In this document: in pieces, positions 17,198-25,954 of the stretch | Position numbering within the stretch: the stretch's first letter is position 1 | Layout: each line of letters starts with the position of its first letter | DNA from: Enterococcus canis NBRC 100695 | GTDB lineage: Bacteria > Bacillota > Bacilli > Lactobacillales > Enterococcaceae | Direction of reading: 5' to 3' | DNA length: 64,000 bases | Assembly: GCF_001544375.1 (NCBI RefSeq) | Contig: NZ_BCQJ01000001.1 | Coordinates: 1 to 64,000 of the forward strand | Notes under the pieces: model-generated | Told to the model about the DNA's origin: nothing | The model's database searches: none | Seen by the model: only the letters and a program-made list of their open reading frames with translations | Program-made: the position numbers and the translations under genes

Positions 17198-17300
17198 AAA
17201 ACTCCAGTTAGCAAAACACTTTGTATCGACCCCCGAAAGTTAGACCAGAAATCTAACTTTCGGGATGACGACACTTCAAAAAGTGCTGCTGACTGGAGCT
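17198..17300. repeat. Nested palindromic intergenic element / terminator
   Basis: An outer imperfect stem (ACTCCAGTTAGCA...ACACTTT with AAAAGTGCTGCTGACTGGAG) encloses a perfect inner stem (CCCGAAAGTTAGA with TCTAACTTTCGGG, 17231-17263). It separates pcp from convergent mprF. The size and nested design are like dispersed bimodal palindromes rather than a plain terminator. Confidence 0.65.
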
Positions 17301-17312
17301 TCTTTGTATTTT

Positions 17313-19901
17313 TTAGCGTTCAATGATGTGTTTAATGATTCGTTTGACCCCATGCATGGGTTTGCGTTGATCAACAGGGGCGTTGTCAATGATTAGTAAT
17401 ACCAACATGACATAAATCAAGGAACTGTCACGAGAGTACAAGGTATATTTTGAAATCCAAGAGGTAGCATATTTTTCTTTATAATCCTTCAACCCTTGGA
17501 AGGAATAGAAGCGACTACCAAATTGATAAATCAAGGAAGCCACGCGCTCTTGGAAAAAGCTCTTGCGAGAGGTTCCCACGTTGGCTAATGGTGCCATGCC
17601 TAGATTGAAAAACTGCACACCTTCATCTCGCATATAATCAAACAGATGGATGAAGAGGAAGTCCATAACGCCAGATGGGGCGCTCTTGCTGTGGCGCATT
17701 AAGTCGATCGTGCCTTCTTCTTTTGAGTAGGTAGGCATAAAGTTAGCAAAACTGACAATCGCACCCTGTTCATCCTTAACGACAGCAATGGGGGCATGAC
17801 TGAGGTAATCACGTGAAAAATAACCTAAGGAGAAGCCTTTTTCACGACGTCCCGCTAACCATTCGTCTGAGACAGCTTGCAGTTCGTTCATAAAATCATC
17901 ACTGAAGGGTGGATTTACCACTTCAAATTGATAATTTTCCCGTTCGATTCGATTCAAGACGGCGCGTTGGCTCTTCATTTTCTTGCCACTGGTAGTAAAT
18001 GTTGGTAGATCCACATGGGCTTCTTCCCCCATCTTCATGAAGTCATAGCCGAAGTCGTGCATCATTAGGACGAATTCTTCGGTCACTTCATAGAGTACCA
18101 GATGATAACCCCAACGATCGGCTTCATTGACTAGCTGAGCCAATGCTGCTGGAAAATCAGACTTCTTACCAGATGGATCTCCCATTAAGACGACTTTGTC
18201 GTTATAAGTCTTAAATTGGAAGAGAACCGTTTCCTCTCCCTCGTCATTTTTATAAAGAGACATGACTTTATCCTTCAAAAATATCAATTGCGAGTCACCG
18301 TTACCACCGTAAGTGTCGAGTAATTTTAGGACGCGTGCATCATTGACGGGTTCACCTAATTGATGTTTGACACCACCTAAGTAGCGCAAGAAAAGATAGA
18401 TAAATAGCGTCATTAAGATAATCGCTAGGAATCCTGATAACCAGACCTTCTCTGATGGGAAAAATAAAAAGGACACAAAGCGATGATTATGGTGCGGAAA
18501 CCGGGGTAGATTGTAAACGCCGATTCCAAGATAGAGTAAGGTCAAAGCAGCGAAGATGACGCCGTCAAAGGTGCGCATCTCCCAACTGTAAACCAGTTGT
18601 TCGCGGAAGAGTTCTGGTTTAGAAAAGATTACAATCACCAATAGAATCCCAAGATAACCAATCACGCCCCAAGAAAAATCAAGGAAAATTGTATAGCCCA
18701 GTGCAACAGCCAAGGTAATGATAGTTGGCAGATAGGCTCGTTTAACGCGAGCCGCAATTCCACGCCCCATAATAATTAACAAGAATCCCAATAGAATACT
18801 TGGAAATTGTGAAACTAAATGGAAGGAGAGGGGATTTAGCCGCGCCAGCCATTTGAATTCTTGGAATGCTTGGGGAATAGTGGCTGATAGCACCATCATG
18901 ACCCCAGAGAAATATAAAAGGAATACGACGATTTTATGGGCCATTTCGGTGGCTAAGTCCTTCGGTAATCCGTTGTAACGATCATTTAGACTGCCACTGA
19001 GGTTTTTGGCGAAAAAGACGCAGCCAATGAAAAATGGAATAATATAGTAGAAAAGACGATAAAGCAAAATCCAGGCAACGACTTGTTCACGATTGACGCC
19101 AACAGCTGATAAGCCAATAATCATCATCAGATCGAAACTTCCTAGTTCGCCGGGAATCATCGAGACAATCCCAATCACGGAAGCTGCGATGAAAAGGAGA
19201 ATAACCACAGTTGGACGAACGGAAATGCCCATTAACTGTCCGATTGCTAAAAAGCTGCCTAACACGCCAGCCCATTCTAGAAATGAGGTCAGAACCAGGC
19301 CTAGACGGTCACTAGCAGCTAGTCCGCCCACATAACCCTCTTTTTTCACAACAGAAATAATGAAAACAACTGGGAAATAAAGAGAGCCGCCTAGAAGCCA
19401 GATCCAATACTGGTCAACATAGCTAGGAACGTGATCCAGCCGCAGCAGTAAAAAGCCAATCAAACTGAAAATCGATAAACCAGACATTAAGAAGAGAAAA
19501 ATCTTTGAAAGTGCTTTGGCAACATCTTTTCCCTCGGCCTCTTTCCCGTAAAATTCGGAGCGCAAGCCAATACTAATGAGACCGCCAAAACCGGCGACAT
19601 TGTTGATGGTATTGATTAACCAAGAGGTTTCAAAAAGGTATTGCGGCTTCGGTTTCTGCTTTAAGATGCGATTCAAAATCACATCATAGCCTACCATAGG
19701 CACTACGGCGACTAAGCCAATCACCAACATCAATAAGATTTTCCATAAAGGCAAATCGGCGAAGATATTGGATAATTGCTGGAAGTTGATACTTTTACTG
19801 ATGGAGAATAGCTCAGCTACAACGATCACAACGACCGAAACGACAAAGACGGATTTGATCAAGCCTAAACGGTCTTTGATCCATTGAACGATATTTTTCA
19901 T
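17313..19901 (-). CDS. mprF: Phosphatidylglycerol lysyltransferase MprF
   Basis: 862 aa, full length. The N-terminal half is a multi-helix membrane flippase domain (residues 1 to about 510, with about 14 hydrophobic segments). The C-terminal half is a cytosolic GNAT-like aminoacyltransferase domain with FLKDKVMSLY, VLMGDPSGKK, GRREKGFSLGYFSRDYL and FFNLGMAPLANVG. It transfers an amino acid (usually Lys) from tRNA to phosphatidylglycerol and flips the product outward, lowering surface negative charge and conferring resistance to cationic peptides. It overlaps the upstream hydrolase gene by four bases (ATGA), so the two are cotranslated. Confidence 0.96.
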   Translation of the reverse strand: MKNIVQWIKDRLGLIKSVFVVSVVVIVVAELFSISKSINFQQLSNIFADLPLWKILLMLVIGLVAVVPMVGYDVILNRILKQKPKPQYLFETSWLINTINNVAGFGGLISIGLRSEFYGKEAEGKDVAKALSKIFLFLMSGLSIFSLIGFLLLRLDHVPSYVDQYWIWLLGGSLYFPVVFIISVVKKEGYVGGLAASDRLGLVLTSFLEWAGVLGSFLAIGQLMGISVRPTVVILLFIAASVIGIVSMIPGELGSFDLMMIIGLSAVGVNREQVVAWILLYRLFYYIIPFFIGCVFFAKNLSGSLNDRYNGLPKDLATEMAHKIVVFLLYFSGVMMVLSATIPQAFQEFKWLARLNPLSFHLVSQFPSILLGFLLIIMGRGIAARVKRAYLPTIITLAVALGYTIFLDFSWGVIGYLGILLVIVIFSKPELFREQLVYSWEMRTFDGVIFAALTLLYLGIGVYNLPRFPHHNHRFVSFLFFPSEKVWLSGFLAIILMTLFIYLFLRYLGGVKHQLGEPVNDARVLKLLDTYGGNGDSQLIFLKDKVMSLYKNDEGEETVLFQFKTYNDKVVLMGDPSGKKSDFPAALAQLVNEADRWGYHLVLYEVTEEFVLMMHDFGYDFMKMGEEAHVDLPTFTTSGKKMKSQRAVLNRIERENYQFEVVNPPFSDDFMNELQAVSDEWLAGRREKGFSLGYFSRDYLSHAPIAVVKDEQGAIVSFANFMPTYSKEEGTIDLMRHSKSAPSGVMDFLFIHLFDYMRDEGVQFFNLGMAPLANVGTSRKSFFQERVASLIYQFGSRFYSFQGLKDYKEKYATSWISKYTLYSRDSSLIYVMLVLLIIDNAPVDQRKPMHGVKRIIKHIIER

Positions 19902-20629
19902 TGGGTCACCTGCTTTTCCATTAAGAATTGTAAGACGAGTTGATTAAAATTGTCCGCGTCTTTGCGCGCTACGGTATGTCCTTGCTTAGGTACTAATACC
20001 AGCGATGAATGAGGTAGCGTATCAGTTAAATACAAAGAATGCGACAATTTGATTAAATCATGTTTCCCCACGATCACTAAGGCGGGTTGCTGGATCTTTT
20101 TAAGGTCTTGTGTGGAGACACCGATATCATGGAGCAACAGACCGGCAACCGGTAAAAATTGTTGCGCCTTTTTAGAGAAGATGCTGGCCATTTTGACCGC
20201 CGCATATTCCAGGTAAGATACGATGCGGGCGGTAAAGCGTAGGCCAAAGAAAGTCGTATTACCGGCATTCAAAACCAGTTTCCGGACTTTTTCAGGATAC
20301 ATTTTAGTGAAGACTAGCGCATAGTTCGCACCATCACTAAAGCCTAAGATATCAGCCTGTTGAATATTTTCCAGCGCCATGACGGTGGCTAAATCGCTTG
20401 CCATCAGTTGAAAGCTGAGACTAGAAGCTAAATTGTTGGACTTGCCATGTCCGCGACTATCCAGTGCAATCACCCGAAAGTGTTTGGCTAATGGGACAAA
20501 TTGATATTTGAAATAGTTTAGACTGCCGCCGTTGCCATGTAGCAGAATCAAGGGTTCGCCGTGGCCTAGCGTTTGATAATGAATGCGCGTGCCATCGGTC
20601 ATCGTCGCATATTTATTTCGTACTTTCAT
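19898..20629 (-). CDS. Alpha/beta hydrolase, coupled to mprF
   Basis: 243 aa. LILLHGNGGSLNYF is the oxyanion-hole HG motif, VIALDSRGHGKS a typical strand, and ADILGFSDGANYAL holds the nucleophile elbow G-F-S-D-G. The Asp and His are likely in VIVGKHDLI and PKQGHTV. Soluble. The last codon overlaps the mprF start by four bases, implying a shared transcript and perhaps a lipid-related role, for example on aminoacyl-phosphatidylglycerol (inference). The substrate cannot be read from the sequence. TAGGTGATGTT precedes the ATG. Confidence 0.85.
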   Translation of the reverse strand: MKVRNKYATMTDGTRIHYQTLGHGEPLILLHGNGGSLNYFKYQFVPLAKHFRVIALDSRGHGKSNNLASSLSFQLMASDLATVMALENIQQADILGFSDGANYALVFTKMYPEKVRKLVLNAGNTTFFGLRFTARIVSYLEYAAVKMASIFSKKAQQFLPVAGLLLHDIGVSTQDLKKIQQPALVIVGKHDLIKLSHSLYLTDTLPHSSLVLVPKQGHTVARKDADNFNQLVLQFLMEKQVTQ

Positions 20630-20734
20630 AACATCACCTACTTTAAGTATAACGTGTTTTTGAAAAGATGCCCAATATTAGGGGCGCAAAGGCCAGAAAA
20701 TCAAGTCTGGTATAGACAGATGCTAGACAATCTT

Positions 20735-20760
20735 ATTTAGAAATAGTATTATTTAAGAAA
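20735..20760 (+). promoter_or_regulatory. Candidate perR promoter with possible autoregulatory box
   Basis: The stretch ahead of perR is AT-rich with imperfect dyad symmetry (CTTATTTA...TATTTAAG) around a TATTAT -10-like hexamer. It resembles a degenerate Per box (TTATAATNATTATAA). Weak evidence. Confidence 0.3.
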
Positions 20761-20782
20761 AAGGTGGAGAGGAGGAACAACA

Positions 20783-21232
20783 ATGAGTACTCAAATGGTC
20801 GAAAATGCCGTCCAACAACTGAAATCCGCCAATATTCGCATTACTCCACAGCGTTATGCTATTTTAGAATATTTGATTGAAAATCATAGCCATCCAACTG
20901 CCGATGAAATTTATCGGGCCCTTGAGGAGCGTTTTCCAAGTATGAGTGTGGCAACTGTTTATAACAATCTGCGCTTATTTACTGAAATCGGTTTTGTGCA
21001 AGAAATGTCATATGGCGATGCCTCTAGTCGTTTTGACTTTAGTTCACATCGGCATTATCACGCAATTTGTCAAAATTGTGGCAAGATCGTCGACTTCCAT
21101 TATCCGGGACTTGATGATGTGGAATCTGCAGCCAGCCAGCTGACAGGCTTTACCATCAATGAACATCGTTTGGAACTTTACGGACTTTGTCCAGAGTGTC
21201 AAGCTGTACATAATAAGGAGGTAACAGAATGA
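20783..21232 (+). CDS. perR: Peroxide-responsive repressor PerR
   Basis: 149 aa, Fur family. Winged-helix residues 1-85 include [13 protein letters not shown] and [12 protein letters not shown]. The regulatory metal site is PerR-like: [20 protein letters not shown] has the Asp typical of PerR where Fur has Glu. Two CxxC pairs (CQNC and CPEC) form the structural zinc site. It senses peroxide by metal-catalysed His oxidation and represses oxidative-stress genes. GAGGAGGAAC precedes the ATG. It overlaps ridA by four bases (ATGA), so both are one operon. Confidence 0.93.
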   Translation: MSTQMVENAVQQLKSANIRITPQRYAILEYLIENHSHPTADEIYRALEERFPSMSVATVYNNLRLFTEIGFVQEMSYGDASSRFDFSSHRHYHAICQNCGKIVDFHYPGLDDVESAASQLTGFTINEHRLELYGLCPECQAVHNKEVTE

Positions 21233-21606
21233 AGACGATCCAAACAGATCAAGCACCAAAAGCTATCGGGCCATACGCTCAAGGAAATGTGATTGGCGGA
21301 CTGCTTTTCGCCTCCGGTCAAGTACCATTAGATCCTGCAACAGGTGAGGTGGTGGGTACAACGATCGAAGAGCAAACACGCCAAGTCTTGAAAAATATTG
21401 AAGGTATTTTGACGGCCGCCGGTTCTGATTTTGACCGAGTGGTTAAAACAACCTGCTTCATGAAAGATATGAATGATTTTGCGGCTTTTAACGAAGTCTA
21501 TGCAACAGCCTTCAAGGATCATCTGCCTTCTCGTTCTGCGGTGGAAGTAGCCCGCTTACCCAAAGATGTGCTGATTGAGATCGAAGTCATTGCTTCTGTA
21601 AATTAA
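21229..21606 (+). CDS. ridA: RidA family reactive-intermediate deaminase
   Basis: 125 aa. The YjgF/YER057c/UK114 signature is complete: [20 protein letters not shown], then [24 protein letters not shown] with the substrate-binding Arg. RidA hydrolyses reactive enamines/imines made by PLP enzymes such as threonine dehydratase. Coupling to perR suggests expression linked to oxidative stress, which fits reports that RidA-type proteins respond to oxidants (inference for this organism). A strong terminator follows. Confidence 0.94.
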   Translation: MKTIQTDQAPKAIGPYAQGNVIGGLLFASGQVPLDPATGEVVGTTIEEQTRQVLKNIEGILTAAGSDFDRVVKTTCFMKDMNDFAAFNEVYATAFKDHLPSRSAVEVARLPKDVLIEIEVIASVN

Positions 21607-21633
21607 AGTTTTCTAATTGAGAATTTGATTCAC

Positions 21634-21667
21634 AAGCTGAGAATAGAGATATTCTCGGCTTTTTTTG
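21634..21667 (+). terminator. Terminator after perR-ridA
   Basis: AGCTGAGAATA and TATTCTCGGCT stem with one wobble pair, then seven T. Confidence 0.9.
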
Positions 21668-21694
21668 GTTGAATTACGGGAAATTATTGAGATA

Positions 21695-21761
21695 TTGTGA
21701 AAAAATAGCAGGCGACTTCACAAGTATATTGTTTTTGAAGGCGTTATTAGTTTGCTATAAT
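21695..21761 (+). promoter_or_regulatory. nox promoter region with a Rex-like inverted repeat
   Basis: TTGTGA (21695-21700) and TTCACAA (21717-21723) are exact half sites of the Rex consensus but stand farther apart than in an 18-bp site. TTTGAA or TTGAAG near 21734 and TATAAT (21756-21761) form the core promoter. Rex represses NADH-responsive genes, so control of nox is plausible but unproven. Confidence 0.45.
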
Positions 21762-21813
21762 TACAAAGTAATAAACGTCATTAGGACGATTTTTTAGAAA
21801 GAAGGGATTTTCC

Positions 21814-23160
21814 GTGAAAGTTGTAGTTGTAGGATGTACCCACGCTGGGACAGCAGCTGTTAAAAGTATTTTAGCGAACCAAAAAGATGTAGAGGTTACA
21901 GTTTATGAACGAAATGACAATGTTTCATTTCTATCTTGTGGGATCGCCCTTTATGTAGGCGGCGTTGTTAAAGATCCAGCCGGCTTGTTCTACTCTAACC
22001 CTGAAGAATTGAAATCACTGGGTGCCAATGTCAAAATGGAACATGACGTGACCAATATCGACACTGAAAATAAAACTGTTACCGCAAAAGATTTAAAAAC
22101 TGGTGCTGAAGAAACCGTTTCTTATGACAAACTTGTGATGACTTCTGGTTCCTGGCCAATCGTGCCGCCAATCAAAGGCATTGAATCAAAAAATATCCAA
22201 TTATGTAAAAACTACAATCAAGCCAATGAAATCATTGCGAAGGCTGAAAATGCCAATAAAATCGTCATCGTAGGTGGAGGTTATATTGGGATTGAGTTAG
22301 TCGAAGCTTTTGTAGAATCAGGTAAGGAAGTAACCTTGATTGACGGATTAGACCGCATTTTAAACAAATATCTAGACAAACCATTTACAGATGTTTTAGA
22401 AAAAGATTTAGTTGATCGTGGTGTAACATTAGCTTTAGGTGAAAATGTGGAAGAGTTTGTAGCCGATGAAGCTGGTAACGTTCAATCTGTAAGAACTAAG
22501 AGCGGTAAATTTGATGCTGACATGGTTATTCTATGTGTTGGCTTCCGTCCTAACACGGGCTTATTGAAAGATAAAGTGGACATGCTGCCAAATGGCGCCA
22601 TTGTCGTGAATGATTATATGCAAACAAGTGATCCAGCAATTTTCGCAGCCGGTGACAGTGCAGTGGTTCACTACAACCCAAGTGCCACGAATAACTATAT
22701 TCCGTTGGCAACTAATGCCGTCCGTCAAGGCTTGTTGGTTGGGAAAAACTTGACCGAGCAAGTAATGCCTTACCGCGGAACACAAGGAACTTCTGGCTTA
22801 TACTTGTTTGGCTGGACGATTGGTTCGACTGGTGTGACCTTGGAAAGTGCTAAACTGAACGGTCTAGATGTTGAAGCAACCTTGTTTGAAGATAACTACC
22901 GGCCAGAATTCATGCCAACAACGGAAAATGTTTTAATGGAATTGGTTTATGAAAAAGGAACGAACCGCATTGTGGGTGGTCAGTTGATGTCGAAATATGA
23001 TGTGACACAATCTGCCAACACGTTATCATTGGCGGTACAAAATAAAATGACGGTGGAAGATTTAGCGATTTCTGACTTCTTCTTCCAACCACATTTTGAC
23101 CGTCCTTGGAACTACTTGAATCTGTTGGCGCAAGCCGCACTGGCAGAAATTAACGCTTAA
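21814..23160 (+). CDS. nox: NADH oxidase (water-forming)
   Basis: 448 aa, flavoprotein disulfide reductase family. The FAD-binding Rossmann motif (VVVGCTHAGTAA) is at the N-terminus, and the redox-active single Cys42 in SFLSCGIAL is typical of Nox and NADH peroxidase. The NAD-binding motif IVIVGGGYIGIELVEAF lies near 150, and the second FAD contact IFAAGDSA near 280. It reduces O2 to water with NADH, regenerating NAD+ in lactic acid bacteria. NADH peroxidase has the same layout, so that is the main alternative. It starts with GTG, after AGAAAGAAGGGA. Confidence 0.9.
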   Translation: MKVVVVGCTHAGTAAVKSILANQKDVEVTVYERNDNVSFLSCGIALYVGGVVKDPAGLFYSNPEELKSLGANVKMEHDVTNIDTENKTVTAKDLKTGAEETVSYDKLVMTSGSWPIVPPIKGIESKNIQLCKNYNQANEIIAKAENANKIVIVGGGYIGIELVEAFVESGKEVTLIDGLDRILNKYLDKPFTDVLEKDLVDRGVTLALGENVEEFVADEAGNVQSVRTKSGKFDADMVILCVGFRPNTGLLKDKVDMLPNGAIVVNDYMQTSDPAIFAAGDSAVVHYNPSATNNYIPLATNAVRQGLLVGKNLTEQVMPYRGTQGTSGLYLFGWTIGSTGVTLESAKLNGLDVEATLFEDNYRPEFMPTTENVLMELVYEKGTNRIVGGQLMSKYDVTQSANTLSLAVQNKMTVEDLAISDFFFQPHFDRPWNYLNLLAQAALAEINA

Positions 23161-23170
23161 TTTATATCGG

Positions 23171-23202
23171 TAAGAGGACAGGAGACTGTCCTCTTTGCTT
23201 TT
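23171..23202 (+). terminator. Terminator after nox
   Basis: AGAGGACAG and CTGTCCTCT stem with a GAGA loop and a T-rich tail. Confidence 0.88.
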
Positions 23203-23253
23203 ATAAAAGGGTTTTGTATAATAAAGGGGAGATTCAAGAAGAGAGGGAACAAG

Positions 23254-23880
23254 ATGAAAAAAAGCGGTCGAGCCTGGCTCGTTCGTACCTTAGCGGCTCT
23301 TTTGGGAGTGGCGATTTTGGCCTTAGGAGCTACAATCTTACGGGTAGGTTTACTGGGACTGGATCCCTTTACAGCTTCAAATATTGGGATGGGCGCCAAG
23401 TTTGGCTTGTCACTAGGTGTGTATCAATTAGGCGTCAATCTGATTATGGCTTTGGGGATTTTTATCTTTGGTCGTAAGTATATTGGTTTAGGTACCGTCA
23501 TCAATATGGTATTGGCTGGCTTTTTCATTGACTTGATGACGCCATTATTGGAAAGCTTCCATTTTTCTATTACACTTGCTAGTCAAGCGGTCTTTTTAGT
23601 GATTGGTATTTTTCTATTTTCACTGGGAACCAGTTTTTATATGTCGGCAGATTTAGGGAGCGCACCTTATGATGCCTTGGCGCCAGTAATTGTGGATCAC
23701 ACAAACTGGCCTTACCGCGTTGTGCGGGTCATTCAAGACTTAGCCTTTGTAACATTGGCTTTTTTCGCCGGTGGACCAATCGGTGTTGGGACCGTCATTA
23801 CGGCTTTCTTCATGGGCCCTTTGATTGGCTTATGGAATAAGTTCAGTGTTAAATGGATCAATCAATTAGCAGGAGAGTAA
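23254..23880 (+). CDS. YczE/YyaS-type membrane protein
   Basis: 208 aa, about five transmembrane helices. ATILRVGLLGLDPFTASNIG and the internal repeat DLGSAPYDALAPVI mark the YczE/YitT family of unknown function; each half carries the G-x-DP(F/Y) motif. GAGGGAACAAG precedes the ATG. It ends one base before the LpdD-like gene, which overlaps ubiX, so the three form a tight operon. A link between this membrane protein and prenyl-flavin metabolism is suggested only by this position. Confidence 0.85.
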   Translation: MKKSGRAWLVRTLAALLGVAILALGATILRVGLLGLDPFTASNIGMGAKFGLSLGVYQLGVNLIMALGIFIFGRKYIGLGTVINMVLAGFFIDLMTPLLESFHFSITLASQAVFLVIGIFLFSLGTSFYMSADLGSAPYDALAPVIVDHTNWPYRVVRVIQDLAFVTLAFFAGGPIGVGTVITAFFMGPLIGLWNKFSVKWINQLAGE

Positions 23881-23881
23881 G

Positions 23882-24232
23882 ATGGATTATCAAGAAGAAG
23901 TAGCAATTTACGGACGGCCGGTAAAAGTCACGGCCAGTTTAATTGGCCCAGATGTCCTCATCACCGTCACTGGTGGCGATCAGCCACACTTGGGTGTTGT
24001 CACAGCGGGTACCCGCCTAGAACCGTTACAAACGGTACAGCTGCAAACCCATAAAGAGTTCTACATTACTGAGTCTTGGAGTGTTCGGATTCGCCAAGTC
24101 TTTAAGGGAAACTTTTTCGTTGTCAGTGGGGTTCATTTTGACGGTCTAACTAAAACAGAATTACAAGCAGCAACGAAAGAATTAGAGTTGCTTGTTGAAG
24201 GAGTAATCAAATGGCTAAACAATATGTCGTAG
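23882..24232 (+). CDS. LpdD-like prenylated-flavin chaperone
   Basis: 116 aa. Small soluble protein with strand-rich N-terminus, GGDQPHLGVVTAG, and WSVRIRQVFKGNFFVVSGVHFDG, as in LpdD, the third subunit encoded with UbiX (LpdB) and UbiD (LpdC) in the gallate decarboxylase system of Lactobacillus plantarum. LpdD-type proteins are proposed to help deliver prenylated FMN. It overlaps ubiX by 22 bases. No UbiD-type decarboxylase is encoded in the visible operon. The assignment is by motif memory and context. Confidence 0.7.
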   Translation: MDYQEEVAIYGRPVKVTASLIGPDVLITVTGGDQPHLGVVTAGTRLEPLQTVQLQTHKEFYITESWSVRIRQVFKGNFFVVSGVHFDGLTKTELQAATKELELLVEGVIKWLNNMS

Positions 24233-24771
24233 GTATCAGTGGGGCATCAGGAGCCATTTATGGGGTTCGCTTGCTGGAAGCATTGAAAAAGCAAGGAGTT
24301 CATACGCATTTAGTCGTGTCTAAATGGGGCATGGAAAATATTCGCTTAGAACTTGGTGAAACGTCTTTAGCGAGTTTAGCGGATGAATTGCATGATGTGG
24401 ACCAGCTAGGGGCTAGTATTGCTAGTGGCTCCTTTCTATACGATGGTATGTTTATCGTGCCTGCCAGTATGAAGACTTGCGCGAGCATTGCTCATGGCTT
24501 TTCAGACAATCTGATTGCTAGAGCTGCGGACGTTTGCCTAAAGGAAGGTCGCCCTTTAATCCTGTCACCGAGAGAAACACCGTTAAGTACGATCCATCTC
24601 GAGAATCTGTTGAAATTAGCCCAAGCTGGCGCACGGATTGTGCCGCCCATGCCAGGCTTTTATAATCATCCAACGAGTTTAGATGATGTAATCAACCATC
24701 ATGTGATGAAGCTGTTAGATCAAATGGGGTTACATACTCGTAATGAGCATCGCTACACCGGTGAAAAATAA
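24211..24771 (+). CDS. ubiX: Flavin prenyltransferase UbiX
   Basis: 186 aa, full length. VVGISGASGAIYGVRLLEAL is the FMN-binding N-terminus. VPASMKTCASIAHGFSDNLIARAADVCLKE and PLILSPRETPLSTIHLENL are the family hallmarks, with the conserved Arg/Glu near 121-123. It prenylates FMN with DMAP to give the cofactor of UbiD decarboxylases. Cytosolic dodecamer in known members. It is last in the yczE-lpdD-ubiX operon. The partner decarboxylase must be elsewhere in the genome or absent. Confidence 0.93.
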   Translation: MAKQYVVGISGASGAIYGVRLLEALKKQGVHTHLVVSKWGMENIRLELGETSLASLADELHDVDQLGASIASGSFLYDGMFIVPASMKTCASIAHGFSDNLIARAADVCLKEGRPLILSPRETPLSTIHLENLLKLAQAGARIVPPMPGFYNHPTSLDDVINHHVMKLLDQMGLHTRNEHRYTGEK

Positions 24772-24836
24772 GTAAAGGCTTAAAAGCCTCAAGAAAACTT
24801 TTTCTATGATAAAATAAGAATGAGGTGATGATCATG

Positions 24837-25124
24837 ATGGAATTTTTTAAAGAACAAGATGCTTTTATGACAGATTATAAGAAAGTGGCGAAAACACCGT
24901 TGCCACTAGCTGAAATCGCTGAAACCGTCAAAACCCAGTTGGATCGGACGCAGGCCAACCATTTCCGCCTACCAGGTAGCAAAACGGTTGATGGCAAAGT
25001 CCACGCGTTTCCTTTTGACCGGACGATTTTAACAGACGAAAACGATGGCACCCTAAGCACGGTTTATACCTATACAGGGGAACCGTATGAGCTGGAAGAT
25101 TTTCGTGACGAGGAACAAGCTTAA
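24837..25124 (+). CDS. Hypothetical small protein
   Basis: 95 aa, acidic, soluble. GAGGTGAT at 24822-24829 fits a start at 24834 or 24837; 24837 is slightly better spaced. No domain was recognised. The middle carries HAFPFDRTIL and the C-terminus GEPYELEDFRDEEQA. It stands alone between ubiX and dnaD with its own terminator. The function is unknown. Confidence 0.65.
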   Translation: MEFFKEQDAFMTDYKKVAKTPLPLAEIAETVKTQLDRTQANHFRLPGSKTVDGKVHAFPFDRTILTDENDGTLSTVYTYTGEPYELEDFRDEEQA

Positions 25125-25136
25125 GGATTACTTTTT

Positions 25137-25166
25137 TGACCAACGAACTTTCGTTGGTCTTTTTTG
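25137..25166 (+). terminator. Terminator
   Basis: GACCAACGAA and TTCGTTGGTC perfect stem with a two-base loop and a T run; A/T flanks could allow use in either direction. Confidence 0.85.
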
Positions 25167-25240
25167 TCGTCTAAAATGAGTGTCAGTTATCCAATGAGTG
25201 AGGATTTTATAGTATACTGAATTGGAAAGTAGGGATCAGC

Positions 25241-25954
25241 ATGTTAACTATTAAAGACTATTTGACGGCGGGGGAGACCGCTGTTTCCGATCTAGTATTC
25301 GACCATTATCATCATATTGGACTAACAGCCGAGGAATTGTTGCTCTGGCTGCAATTATACAAAGCCCAAAAACGCGGGGAAGCTTTCCCAGATGTCGCCA
25401 AAATTGCGCAACAATTAGGCATCGCAGTCGATTCGCTATATGGCAGCTTAGAACAACTTTCTAAAAAGAACATGTTAGCGATTGATACACAACAAACAGC
25501 CCAAGGCCAGCTCATCGACCGTTATGATTTGACACTGCTTTTTGACCGAATTGGCGAATATTTAGACAAACGCCAGCAGAAGGAAGTCTTAGACGAGCAA
25601 GAGGTTGCCGTGGATAAGGTTTATCAAAATATTCAACAAGAATTTGGGCGAACACTTTCGCCAATTGAGATGCAAACAGTAGACGAATGGATCAAAACGG
25701 ACCAATATGCACCGGAGTTAATCCAGCTAGCATTGAAGGAAGCCGTTTTAAATCAAGCTTATTCGTTAAAATATATGGATCGCATCTTATTGTCATGGGA
25801 ACGGAAAAATATCCGCACGAAAGATCAGGTAGAGCGGGAGCAACAATTACGTAAACGGGGCCAACTACGCAATGGGGAGGACACCACTAAGCAGAGTGAT
25901 GTGCCTAAAGTGCCTTTGTACAACTGGCTAGATCCTAAAAAGGGAGGGGACTAA
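25241..25954 (+). CDS. dnaD: Replication initiation protein DnaD
   Basis: 237 aa. The N-terminal winged-helix DDBH1 domain (residues 1-115) includes GLTAEELLLWLQL and a helix-turn-helix around VAKIAQQLGIAVDSLYGSL. The C-terminal DDBH2 domain (about 125-215) includes FGRTLSPIEMQTVDEWI and YSLKYMDRILLSWERKNI, the YxxxI-type motif for DNA binding. DnaD acts with DnaB and DnaI in primosome loading in Firmicutes. It is followed with no gap by nth, the order conserved in Bacillus. Confidence 0.93.
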   Translation: MLTIKDYLTAGETAVSDLVFDHYHHIGLTAEELLLWLQLYKAQKRGEAFPDVAKIAQQLGIAVDSLYGSLEQLSKKNMLAIDTQQTAQGQLIDRYDLTLLFDRIGEYLDKRQQKEVLDEQEVAVDKVYQNIQQEFGRTLSPIEMQTVDEWIKTDQYAPELIQLALKEAVLNQAYSLKYMDRILLSWERKNIRTKDQVEREQQLRKRGQLRNGEDTTKQSDVPKVPLYNWLDPKKGGD

